In this document: piece by piece, positions 51,726-59,803 of the stretch | Layout: the number at the start of each line of letters is the position of its first letter | Numbering within the stretch: the first letter of the stretch is position 1 | Assembly (NCBI GenBank): GCA_902168185.1 | Contig: CABHOV010000032.1 | Location: 1-64,000, forward strand | Direction of reading: 5' to 3' | Length of the DNA: 64,000 nucleotides | Origin: an uncultured Bacteroides sp. | GTDB taxonomy: Bacteria; Bacteroidota; Bacteroidia; Cytophagales; Cyclobacteriaceae | Notes under the pieces: model-generated | What the model was told of the DNA's origin: nothing | Seen by the model: only the letters and a program-made list of their open reading frames with translations | The model's database searches: none | Program-made: the position numbers and the translations under genes

Positions 51726-53216
51726 CTAGGAAGTTGTTATCGCCTTGCTGAGAGTAGGAAGAGTAAAAAGAAAAGATGTGCCTTTTCCAGGTTCACTGGT
51801 CACTTCGATGGTGGTCTGATGCAGTTCCAATATTTTTTTCACTATTGTCAATCCAATGCCCATACCCTTTTTCGGTATATCTGGTTTACCAAGTTGCATA
51901 TACCGATCAAAAATAAAGGATTGATGTTCGGGTATAATCCCTACGCCGGTGTCCATTACCTTGACTCGTATACCGGTTGGCATCTCGGTAAGTGCGATTG
52001 TAACACTGCCTCCGTCGGGAGTAAATTTAAATGCATTATCGAGTAGATTTTGCAAGGCACGCTCTGTTAAAGCAATATCAGCAAAAACTGGTACAACGGT
52101 AGTCGGAGAATCCAAGTGGATATTGATTGATCGTTCTGTCGCTGTCAATTGATAAGTCGACAGTATGTCCGATGCAAGTTCGTTGATAAAAAACAATTCC
52201 TTCTCAGGAACGATCAGATTGGCCTCCAGTTTGGAGTACTGAAACAACTGATCAACCAGGACGGAAAGCTTCTTTGTACTCTCGTGTACGACGTTTAGGT
52301 ATTTGTCTTTATCCGCCTGGACAAGTGTATCCCTTTTTATCATTAAAGTCTCTACATATCCCTGCATGATAGAGAGTGGCGTGCGCAAGTCGTGGGATAC
52401 ATTTGCTATTAATTCCTGCCTGAATTTTTCTGTTGATGTTATCTTTTCAAAGTTGCTGACAATTACGTCCGCCATTTCATTGAAGGTTGATGTTAATACG
52501 CCAAGATTTCCACGCGCATATCCATCGATCCTTGCCGAGTAGTCTCCCTCCTTAAATCTTCGTACAGTGTTTGCTATCGTACAGATGCTGTCGGTTATTA
52601 AAAAGAATGTCACCACGCCAACAATAAATGCGACTCCCAGAGCGGAGAAAAATATGTACGCATTAAGACGATTGTAGTGATGACTGTTTATTGAAGCTAG
52701 AATCTCCTTTTGTTTTTCACTAGCCAGTACGGCGTAAACATAGCCAACGAGATTTTCCTGTTCATAGACAGGGGCTGCAGAAAAGATACTTGGTTCATGT
52801 GGCTGTTTCGGATTGTCGCCCATAGGATACATGTTGTCCTTGGTATCAAGCCATTTCCGGACTACAGAAATATTGACAGCATGCAGTTGGACTGTTGCGT
52901 CAGGAACTACGTAGTCCACTATGTTGCCGGTCGTGTCCAGCAAATAAACTTCTACGCTAGGGTTGGCCACCATCGTGGAATGGATGATGTCATGTGTGAC
53001 GACAGTGTCCGGTTTACCATTCTTAAAAGGCTGCGTGAATGTGGCCAGGTGCTGGGCAATATCTCCATATAGCTGCTGGTGTGCAGCTGTGTAATAACTC
53101 TTGGAAAAATTAGATGCAAGTGCAGTAAATATTGCGCCCAACACTATTAACAGGCCTGTGAATACTGCGGTAATTTTCCAGAATAGAAGGTTTCCCCCGA
53201 TTGTTTTAACGGACAT
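51726..53216 (-). CDS. Membrane sensor histidine kinase (HAMP-HisKA-HATPase)
   Basis: A 496-residue kinase. TM1 is at about 15-35, with a periplasmic domain up to 185, TM2 (about 186-208), HAMP (209-262), HisKA with phosphoacceptor His275 in ANVSHDLRTPLS, and an HATPase with the N-box NLLDNAFKFTP, DTGVGI and GMGIGLTIV. It is encoded 10 nt after its response regulator, so it is the cognate kinase. The neighbouring DM13 lipoprotein and barrel genes may be its regulon; the input signal is unknown. Confidence 0.92.
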   Translation of the reverse strand: MSVKTIGGNLLFWKITAVFTGLLIVLGAIFTALASNFSKSYYTAAHQQLYGDIAQHLATFTQPFKNGKPDTVVTHDIIHSTMVANPSVEVYLLDTTGNIVDYVVPDATVQLHAVNISVVRKWLDTKDNMYPMGDNPKQPHEPSIFSAAPVYEQENLVGYVYAVLASEKQKEILASINSHHYNRLNAYIFFSALGVAFIVGVVTFFLITDSICTIANTVRRFKEGDYSARIDGYARGNLGVLTSTFNEMADVIVSNFEKITSTEKFRQELIANVSHDLRTPLSIMQGYVETLMIKRDTLVQADKDKYLNVVHESTKKLSVLVDQLFQYSKLEANLIVPEKELFFINELASDILSTYQLTATERSINIHLDSPTTVVPVFADIALTERALQNLLDNAFKFTPDGGSVTIALTEMPTGIRVKVMDTGVGIIPEHQSFIFDRYMQLGKPDIPKKGMGIGLTIVKKILELHQTTIEVTSEPGKGTSFLFTLPTLSKAITTS

Positions 53217-53226
53217 AGGAGCAGTG

Positions 53227-53937
53227 TTATAGATCTTCGTTAAACCTGTAGCCTACGCCCCAAGTGGTTAATATGAATGCGGGATTCGAAACATCTTCTT
53301 CGATTTTTCCCCGCAGCCGATTAATGTGGCTATTCACCGTATGTTCGTATCCTTCAAAATTGTATCCCCAAACAAGGTTAAGCAGGCTTTTACGGCTGTA
53401 GCTTTTGCCAGGATTGGATGCAAGAAGTGTGATCAAATCGAATTCCTTTGGTGAGAGTTCGATACGTATGTTGTTTAGTGTTACTTTTCTTTTGTCGATA
53501 TCAATCTTCAACCTTCCGTAATCGATGATGGCGGATGTTGGTATTTCACCCTGCATTGTAACTGATTCATCGCTTCGACGAAAAATCACTTTTACGCGGG
53601 CGATAAATTCCCGAATGCTGAAGGGTTTGGTAAGATAGTCGTCAGCCCCGGTTTCCAGGCCTACGACCTTATCGATTTCCTCCGATCTTGCCGTGAGCAT
53701 GAGTATAGGGGTACGACGATCGGTCTGCCTTATTTTCCTGCACACTTCCATCCCATTTAGTTCGGGAAGCATTACATCCAAAATAATCAGGTCAAATCGG
53801 TTCTCTTTCCCAAAATTCAGTCCTTGGGACCCTGTCATGACTGGGAATACATCACAGCCAAGATCCAGCAGATGGATGGTGAGCAATTCAACAATATTCA
53901 GGTCATCTTCAACAATCAGTATCTGTTTGTTAGCCAT
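53227..53937 (-). CDS. OmpR-family response regulator
   Basis: A 236-residue regulator. I use the ATG at 53937 (MANKQILIVEDD); a GTG at 53982 would add 15 residues. The receiver domain has Asp54 (LIILDVMLPE) with the acidic pair ED at 10-11 and Lys in LTKPFS. The C-terminal winged helix is KEFDLITLLASNPGKSYSRK with NSHINRLRGKIEE. It pairs with the kinase 10 nt downstream. It probably controls nearby genes such as the DM13 lipoprotein operon upstream; that is inference. Confidence 0.92.
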   Translation of the reverse strand: MANKQILIVEDDLNIVELLTIHLLDLGCDVFPVMTGSQGLNFGKENRFDLIILDVMLPELNGMEVCRKIRQTDRRTPILMLTARSEEIDKVVGLETGADDYLTKPFSIREFIARVKVIFRRSDESVTMQGEIPTSAIIDYGRLKIDIDKRKVTLNNIRIELSPKEFDLITLLASNPGKSYSRKSLLNLVWGYNFEGYEHTVNSHINRLRGKIEEDVSNPAFILTTWGVGYRFNEDL

Positions 53938-54117
53938 ATGTTTACGGGTGGTAAGTTCGGGGATCTCTGACAAGTCACTCACTTCACTGCCTGAGACATT
54001 TCGTGGCCAGTATAGAAATGGAAAACGGCTGGCTAAAACCCAGGCATTGTCTAAAGATGAGAGTTATGGTGCCTTTAGCTCTTACGCTATAATTCAATCC
54101 TGTTTGAAGTTAGTACA

Positions 54118-54576
54118 TCACTTGAGCTCAGCATATCCGAAAAGAGAATTATACTGGAGACAATAGACCAGGACAAACTTATAATCCTCTGAATAAGTTG
54201 ACGAGGTAATTTCAAAATGAAGAGATTGATTACTATATCCACTCGTCAATTTTGTAACCTCAAGCACGTTTGCTTTACTATAGTTATTTGACTTTGAGAT
54301 ATACACGCGTACATCTGGTCCTTGAGTCATTGTAAAACTTTCGAGTTTCAAAACCTTTCTGTTTGTGCTATCGATATTAAGTGAAGCACTCCCCATAAGA
54401 TTATGCGCATAACTGGTAAATATACCGGTCTTACTAACCTGGCCTGTTCCAGGTGAGATCTCTGGAGTCTCTGGATTTTTCATCATATCCACGGTTGTGG
54501 GTGCAGGATCGTCTGCCTTACTGCAGGAAATAACAGACAGAAGGCATATAGCCATCGGGAGTAAATAATGTTTCAT
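54118..54576 (-). CDS. DM13-domain lipoprotein
   Basis: A 152-residue lipoprotein (signal ending VISC) with a DM13 domain in the C-terminal 100 residues: GIFTSYAHNLMGSASL, the strand LESFTMTQGPDVRVYISKSN, and the ending FVLVYCLQYNSLFGYAEL with the conserved Cys. DM13 is proposed to be a cytochrome-like or redox domain with a conserved Cys. The gene is 9 nt downstream of the barrel gene at 54586, so they form an operon next to a two-component system. Confidence 0.78.
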   Translation of the reverse strand: MKHYLLPMAICLLSVISCSKADDPAPTTVDMMKNPETPEISPGTGQVSKTGIFTSYAHNLMGSASLNIDSTNRKVLKLESFTMTQGPDVRVYISKSNNYSKANVLEVTKLTSGYSNQSLHFEITSSTYSEDYKFVLVYCLQYNSLFGYAELK

Positions 54577-54585
54577 GTCAATGTT

Positions 54586-55341
54586 TTAATTCTTACCAAA
54601 GGGTTTATAAGTTACTGCGACAAGAGCCATTCCTGCTTTATGTCGATACCGGTCGTTGACAATATCACCATCGTTAAAGGATAACTTTTGATCGGTTCTG
54701 TATTCGCTAAACAAAAACGTATAGCCTAAGCGCATTCCAATTTTTTGGCTTAACCAATATTGTAAATAGAATTCGGAGTTGAGTGACCCGATATCATTGT
54801 CACTTGTCAATAAGAAATTAAATCGCGTAGGAGATCCTTTTTGAACAGGTGCTTGGTTTGGGTCAAAGGAACTTGAAATTATATTAAATGTCTGTTCGGA
54901 ACCAAAACTAAAACCAATCGCGTCAACATTTAATCCAAATGAAAAACGCTTTGCTATTTGATATTGAATATATATAGCAAGGTTAAGTGAATTTGTGGCT
55001 GCGGTCGCCGTTGTGATCGTGTCAATGTTTTCATCGATGGTTTCTGAAAATATAGTACCAATGCTTTGCACAGGACTTGTATACTTGGCAGGTGCCGTTG
55101 TATAATATTCATTTGCCGCAATAAAGCTTGTGAACCTCAGGCCATAACCAACCTTTAGTCGTTGCTTCTTTTTTCCTATACCATGCAGATGAGACCATGA
55201 CAATGCACCCGAGAACTTGCCTGAGGCCGTACTGAGTGCCAGGTCAAAGTAATTACTATAACGATAGCCGGCTTCTTGCGCAAAGACCATGTTGGTACAG
55301 ATGACACCGGCCAAGGACAAAGTCAAAATATATTTATTCAT
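54586..55341 (-). CDS. Outer-membrane beta-barrel protein of the DM13 operon
   Basis: A 251-residue protein with a signal peptide from the ATG at 55341 (MNKYILTLSLAGVICTNMVFAQ); the upstream frame to 55374 adds 11 residues. Alternating strands (FDLALSTASGKFSGALSWSH, LNLAIYIQYQIAKRFSFGL, GMALVAVTYKPF) fit a barrel of about 10-12 strands. No specific family is recognised. It is followed by the DM13 lipoprotein after 9 nt. Confidence 0.68.
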   Translation of the reverse strand: MNKYILTLSLAGVICTNMVFAQEAGYRYSNYFDLALSTASGKFSGALSWSHLHGIGKKKQRLKVGYGLRFTSFIAANEYYTTAPAKYTSPVQSIGTIFSETIDENIDTITTATAATNSLNLAIYIQYQIAKRFSFGLNVDAIGFSFGSEQTFNIISSSFDPNQAPVQKGSPTRFNFLLTSDNDIGSLNSEFYLQYWLSQKIGMRLGYTFLFSEYRTDQKLSFNDGDIVNDRYRHKAGMALVAVTYKPFGKN

Positions 55342-55528
55342 AATTATCAAAGTAAAGCCTGAAACTATTCTCAATTCAACAGACCTAAAGGAAAGGTATC
55401 AACTCGGGCATTGTCCTGCGTGTCAGTTCCGCGACAATAGTTTTACTTATTGTTGCAGCTGGCCATTGTGGGCTTTCTCGCAGCCTATATATCGGAATTT
55501 CTCAATGAGACAATCGAAACGTTAATCA

Positions 55529-55564
55529 TTTGTGATTCTTTCGTGACACATTAATATGAATTTG
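55529..55564 (+). promoter_or_regulatory. Candidate promoter for the lipoprotein at 55590
   Basis: TTTG (55529-55532) and, 24 nt later, TGAATTTG (55557-55564), one mismatch from TAnnTTTG. Spacing is slightly long. The ATG follows 25 nt after the -7 box. Confidence 0.35.
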
Positions 55565-55589
55565 CGCCTGTTAAAAACGCGACATTATT

Positions 55590-56522
55590 ATGAAAAAACT
55601 GAAATCACTTTCATGTCTTATTATGCTAATCCCTTGTTTATTGTCCTGCAGTGATAATGATGAGGCGATAATCTCCATCCATGATCCGAACAAGGCGCAA
55701 AGAGTCACCGTAGACAGATTCAGTTCAGCTGCTGGTCACCTGCAAGTACGAACAGCATCTAATGGGCTCCCTGCCGCAAATGCACCTGTAAATTTTGATC
55801 AGGGTCCATTCATTACGAAAGGCTTAGGACCGAACGGCCAAACTGTTGAGTACTACAACTTCGATGTACAAACTACAACACCCGCACCTATATGGGTTTT
55901 ATTTAGGGAAGGAGAAACTGATCCGGTAAGCGGGCAAATGAATATCATAGATGTGTTGCCTGGTGAAGCGGGGTACAATGATTTTTGGCAGGTAGTTAAG
56001 GTTACGGTGCCTAAAAATTATCAGGCCAACCAAGTTGCAAGTTATGCAGAGATAGTATCGGCAGGCTATAAAGCAGAGCCTACCACATCTTTGGTAAATT
56101 GTCCAGTAGTACCGGAAGGGTCAACTGCCTCCAAGCGGTATATTAATGAACCGAGTACATTGATTAAAGGATGGTATAAGGAGAAGGTTGTTTACTATTT
56201 CTCTTTTACTGAAAAGAATATCGATACATCCGCAGGCAAGGTTCCTCTTTCTCCGATCTACGTAAGTTTCAATATTAATCCAAGTGCAAGTAATCCAGAT
56301 AGCGGTCCTGCTTCCGGATTCAAAGCCGAGGCAGGCACTGACCAAACGCATAATGTAGTGGCCACGCTTCCAGCTGATGCCGGCTATTCTCCTTTGTGGC
56401 TCGTTAGTGCATTTGACAACGCAGCATTCGATGATGTTGATGATCTGTCATCTGCGCAGGCTGCTTCCTCTGCAGGAAGTGGATTAGCAACGGTTAATTG
56501 TCCAATCGTCAAAATGAACTAA
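55590..56522 (+). CDS. Hypothetical lipoprotein
   Basis: A 310-residue lipoprotein (MKKLKSLSCLIMLIPCLLSC) with no recognised domain. It has two similar-looking segments with Pro/Asn-rich strand pairs (WVLFREGETDPVSGQMNIID, IYVSFNINPSASNPDSGPAS) and two NCPV/NCPI motifs, SLVNCPVVP and ATVNCPIV, which suggests an internal repeat or a disulfide. It is divergent to the DM13 operon and therefore a candidate member of the same two-component regulon. Confidence 0.65.
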   Translation: MKKLKSLSCLIMLIPCLLSCSDNDEAIISIHDPNKAQRVTVDRFSSAAGHLQVRTASNGLPAANAPVNFDQGPFITKGLGPNGQTVEYYNFDVQTTTPAPIWVLFREGETDPVSGQMNIIDVLPGEAGYNDFWQVVKVTVPKNYQANQVASYAEIVSAGYKAEPTTSLVNCPVVPEGSTASKRYINEPSTLIKGWYKEKVVYYFSFTEKNIDTSAGKVPLSPIYVSFNINPSASNPDSGPASGFKAEAGTDQTHNVVATLPADAGYSPLWLVSAFDNAAFDDVDDLSSAQAASSAGSGLATVNCPIVKMN

Positions 56523-56697
56523 TCACTTTGACGTCAAGGAGGTTATTTCATCTTTTGCCTTTCTGCTGAGGCTATCGGGCTGGTCATGAGAAAAAATAAG
56601 CAAGATTTTAGGCAGTGCTCTTCCATGTGGAGAAGACGAGGGACTAAAGGACTGATAAGAACTCCATGGTGAATTTTTTATATAGAAATCAATAATC

Positions 56698-56734
56698 ATT
56701 GAGGCCTGGTAAATCTATTTAACCGGGCCTCAAT
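56698..56734. terminator. Terminator-like hairpin
   Basis: A 13-bp stem, ATTGAGGCCTGGT (56698-56710) with ACCGGGCCTCAAT (56722-56734), has one G-T pair and an AT-rich loop. It has no long U-tract on either side. It probably ends transcription from the lipoprotein gene 175 nt upstream. Confidence 0.5.
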
Positions 56735-56836
56735 ATTCTGCATACTATCCGATATACCGGACGACGATTCATTTTAATTTAAAATAATTTACAATCTGTT
56801 TGTAAACTAATAGATCCGTTTGCAAATGCTTATATA

Positions 56837-56872
56837 GTAATGATATTTTTATATCGGAATATTGACGGTAAT
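56837..56872 (+). promoter_or_regulatory. Promoter-like stretch shared with 50525-50559
   Basis: GTAATGAT, then TATAT, then ATATTG occur at matching positions in both stretches. The putative -7 box is TATATCGG (56850-56857), a poorer match than TATATTTG at 50538. It is located 60-95 nt before the orphan gene at 56932. Confidence 0.35.
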
Positions 56873-56931
56873 GCCTCGGATAACCCGAAGACATATCAAC
56901 AGACAACAAGCGAATAACAGAAATAATAAAT

Positions 56932-57693
56932 ATGGAAGCAATAGAAAAAATAGATAAAGAAATATCAAAAAAACTAGTACTAAGCAAGTTGGCCTTTTTG
57001 CATTTAGATTACGATCAAGAATATAATTTGGGTTTGTTCTATAAAGAAGATTCTAAGAAAATACAGATTATTACTTATGATTTTGGTTACGATTATAGAA
57101 AGTATAACCCCATTACGTTGTGTAAAGAATCTTTCAGAGCGCGCATATATTTTAAAGAGGTAGAAAATATTTTAAATAAGGCTTTAGACAATAAGATCAT
57201 CTCCACTAATACACATGCTCATGTTTCTACCTCAGGTTTCTATCTAAATAATCAATATACTATTTCAGATACTTCGGCTCCTGAGATAACTACAGACACT
57301 CAACATATTGTAGTTTTTGAGAATGGAGAGGTAAATCAAATGCAGCTAGAGAAAGTTATTGTGGAGACAGATGAATTTATAGACCAATATTTGAATGTCT
57401 TTTTTTCAGAAATAGAAACGGTAGGCGATTTAAATACTATGATCTTGGATAAGGATGATTTTTCTAATTATTATAAATATATTTCCGGAGAAACAGGGGC
57501 TAAGGTTTTGATTATTATGAAGCTGTGCAATGGCCATAAATACCAAGAATATAAAAATTGGTCGGATTATATTATTGCAAAACAGTTGCAAGACCCTTTA
57601 TATGTAGATTATATTGATGTTTTGAATAGCCAGCAGAAAATAATGGATAAAGTGTATAAGTATCTAGAAACTGGAGCTTATAAAGATTTGTAA
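56932..57693 (+). CDS. Hypothetical protein in AT-rich DNA
   Basis: A 253-residue cytoplasmic protein (no signal). It is strikingly richer in A/T than its neighbours, with Lys AAA/AAG, Ile ATT/ATA and Asn AAT dominating. I do not recognise a domain; TNTHAHVSTSGFYLNNQYTI and TQHIVVFENGEVNQM are the most distinctive segments. The composition suggests recent acquisition. A 49-bp fragment of imuB lies 166 nt downstream, which also marks this spot as rearranged. Function unknown. Confidence 0.65.
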   Translation: MEAIEKIDKEISKKLVLSKLAFLHLDYDQEYNLGLFYKEDSKKIQIITYDFGYDYRKYNPITLCKESFRARIYFKEVENILNKALDNKIISTNTHAHVSTSGFYLNNQYTISDTSAPEITTDTQHIVVFENGEVNQMQLEKVIVETDEFIDQYLNVFFSEIETVGDLNTMILDKDDFSNYYKYISGETGAKVLIIMKLCNGHKYQEYKNWSDYIIAKQLQDPLYVDYIDVLNSQQKIMDKVYKYLETGAYKDL

Positions 57694-57858
57694 TATCGAG
57701 GCAAGAAGGAGTAAATATAAGCTTGTAGGCTTCCCCATCTACGGCAAGTTTAGCATAGTGTAACTTATAGTTGTATGAAATGATATAGACACATTTCATA
57801 CACAAACAAAGATAATGTAATGCATTTTACCATATACATTTCTTTTATTAAAAAAGTA

Positions 57859-57907
57859 CAGAACAGGCAGATATAGGTACACATCTTCCCTCCCATCATG
57901 TAGAACA
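57859..57907 (+). pseudogene. 49-bp imuB fragment
   Basis: It matches 30578-30626 inside imuB at 46 of 49 positions; the flanks do not match on either side. In the imuB frame it reads TEQADIGTHLPSHH. It lies just 5 nt from the stop of the LytTR gene. Confidence 0.7.
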
Positions 57908-57911
57908 AATT

Positions 57912-58631
57912 CTATCGCAAAAATCTCCTGGACAGGAAATCATTGAACGCATCTTTATACTTGTCTGCTATCGGAATCGAAGCCGTTTCTATTTGTATAG
58001 CACTCCTCTCAATGGTGTTTATCTTGTCGAGGTTCACGATATAGGAACGATGCACACGCATAAACTGTCCGGCAGGCAATTGTTCTTCCAGGCTCTTCAA
58101 ACTCATCAATGACATAACCGGACGTGTCACTCCAGCGGTAAAGATCTTTACGTAATCTTTCAAGCCTTCAAAGTATAAAATATCTTTCAGATCAATTTTT
58201 ACCAATTTATACTCGGAGTTAACCAGGATACTACCTTTGGTTACGGCTGTTGACGGGCTGCTTTTGTTCTCCACCATATCAAACCAGGTTTTGGCTTTCA
58301 TAGCAGCTTTTAAAAACTCCTGATAATTAAAAGGCTTGAGAAGATAGTCGAGTGCATTTACTTTGAAACCCTCGAGTGCATATTGTTCAAAGGCAGTAGT
58401 AAAGATCACTTTTACCTTATCGTTTAGCGTTCGCGAGAATTCTATACCATTGACGTCCGGCATCTGTATATCCAGGAACAAAAGGTCGATTGACTGGTCC
58501 TGCATTTGTTGCAACGCTTCTATAACACCATTACACTTTCCTTTCAATTCCAGAAAGGGCGTTTTGCGAACATAGTTTTCCAGTATATCAAGCGCAATAG
58601 GTTCATCGTCTACAATGAGGCATTGAATCAT
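57912..58631 (-). CDS. LytTR-family response regulator
   Basis: A 239-residue regulator from the ATG at 58631 (MIQCLIVDDEPIALDIL). The receiver has Asp54 (LLFLDIQMPD), with Lys in LLKPFN. The LytTR DNA-binding domain starts near residue 140 (KLVKIDLKDILYFEGLKDYV) and ends FMRVHRSYIVNLDKINTIE. Its start overlaps the stop of the LytS-like kinase gene (ATGA). It may control the adjacent efflux operon, which lies directly upstream on the same strand. Confidence 0.92.
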   Translation of the reverse strand: MIQCLIVDDEPIALDILENYVRKTPFLELKGKCNGVIEALQQMQDQSIDLLFLDIQMPDVNGIEFSRTLNDKVKVIFTTAFEQYALEGFKVNALDYLLKPFNYQEFLKAAMKAKTWFDMVENKSSPSTAVTKGSILVNSEYKLVKIDLKDILYFEGLKDYVKIFTAGVTRPVMSLMSLKSLEEQLPAGQFMRVHRSYIVNLDKINTIERSAIQIETASIPIADKYKDAFNDFLSRRFLR

Positions 58632-59659
58632 ACCTGGATGGTTAAGGTGCAATCAAAATACACATCGTCCTGGTGAATGACAATAGTATGTCTATCCGGG
58701 TATAACAAGTTGAGTCGTTTTTTTAGATTATCCAAACCTATACCGGAACCGCTCTGATCATTTTCCCGCTTCGGAAAAAAAGAATTTCGAATATAGAAAA
58801 CGATTTGCTTCTGCTGCACGATGTCCATGGTCATCATAATTTCAGATGGCTTGTTCAGGGTAATGCCATGTTTGAAGCTGTTTTCAATCAAGGGTATAAA
58901 TAGTAACGGTGCAACTATAATGTCGGGAGTACTTTCCGGAAATTTATACTGCACGATTACATTCGGTGTAAGCCGGAGCTTCATCAGGTCAATATAGTTG
59001 ACCATGAACTCAAGCTCTTTGCGAAGCTGCACATAGCGTTCGTTACTATCATACAAATGATAGCGCATGAGCTTACTAAGACGATGCACAGCATCCTGCG
59101 CTAGCTCCTGATTCTGAATGATTAATCCGTAAATGGTATTCAACGTATTAAAAAAGAAATGCGGATTAAGCTGGTTCTTAAGATTCAGCAACTCAGATTT
59201 TAAATGTTCACTTTCAAGTTCTTTGCGCGAATCTTCCGACCTGAACCACTCCCCTGTACTTTGTACTGCCACACTCACCCCTGTTATCAATGCAAAAGAT
59301 ATGATGAACCGGATAATGATCTCACTTCCTTCCGGACCTCGGTCAATGCGCATCAGTGGCGCCATGTGTGTCCTTATTTCTTCAAGCAAAAAAATGGTAA
59401 TGGTATATAACGCTATATTTACCACTACAAACTGCCCTGTTTTTTTGACGAAGAGAAACCGTGGAATAAAATAAAAATAATTTATATAAAAGATCAGTGC
59501 CGATGCCGTTGGCGGAATCCACCCTCTGAAATACTCTGTAATGCTTGCGGGCGCATGGTCGGTAGAAAGCAACGGAAGATTGACAACAATTCCCCACACC
59601 AGTATATGTAGCATAAGGGTGAGGTAACGTTGATTTCTCCGATCCTTTAATTCAAACAT
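58628..59659 (-). CDS. LytS-like sensor histidine kinase
   Basis: A 343-residue kinase with four N-terminal membrane helices (about 12-140), a coiled linker and a His_kinase domain: LKNQLNPHFFFNTLNTIYGL carries the phosphoacceptor His, and IPLIENSFKHGITLN and GSGIGLDNLKKRLNLLY form the ATP site. It forms the usual Bacteroidota pair with the LytTR regulator. The signal is unknown. It is separated from macB upstream by about 145 nt containing a terminator-like hairpin. Confidence 0.9.
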   Translation of the reverse strand: MFELKDRRNQRYLTLMLHILVWGIVVNLPLLSTDHAPASITEYFRGWIPPTASALIFYINYFYFIPRFLFVKKTGQFVVVNIALYTITIFLLEEIRTHMAPLMRIDRGPEGSEIIIRFIISFALITGVSVAVQSTGEWFRSEDSRKELESEHLKSELLNLKNQLNPHFFFNTLNTIYGLIIQNQELAQDAVHRLSKLMRYHLYDSNERYVQLRKELEFMVNYIDLMKLRLTPNVIVQYKFPESTPDIIVAPLLFIPLIENSFKHGITLNKPSEIMMTMDIVQQKQIVFYIRNSFFPKRENDQSGSGIGLDNLKKRLNLLYPDRHTIVIHQDDVYFDCTLTIQV

Positions 59660-59735
59660 GGCAGTAAGGGTATATTTTATAAATCACACCTGGTTTTTAA
59701 AAAGACTAAAATTGCAGACTAAAGTTGGCCCCGCC

Positions 59736-59764
59736 AAAACCCTCTCCCAAGGAAAGAGGATTTT
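59736..59764 (-). terminator. Terminator-like hairpin after the efflux operon
   Basis: The stem AAAAcCCTCT / AGAGGaTTTT (one C-A mismatch) has a 9-nt loop, with four U at the base. It is placed between the MacB-like stop (59804) and the LytS-like start (59659). Confidence 0.45.
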
Positions 59765-59803
59765 GCCCCGTTATGGGATTGCGGGATAAATATAGTCTGT
59801 CAT

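Larger units (their letters stand above)
56523..56931. other. Intergenic region with hairpin and promoter-like stretch
   Basis: It holds the strong hairpin 56698-56734 and, at 56837-56872, a stretch resembling 50525-50559. Otherwise it is AT-rich with no gene. Confidence 0.5.
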
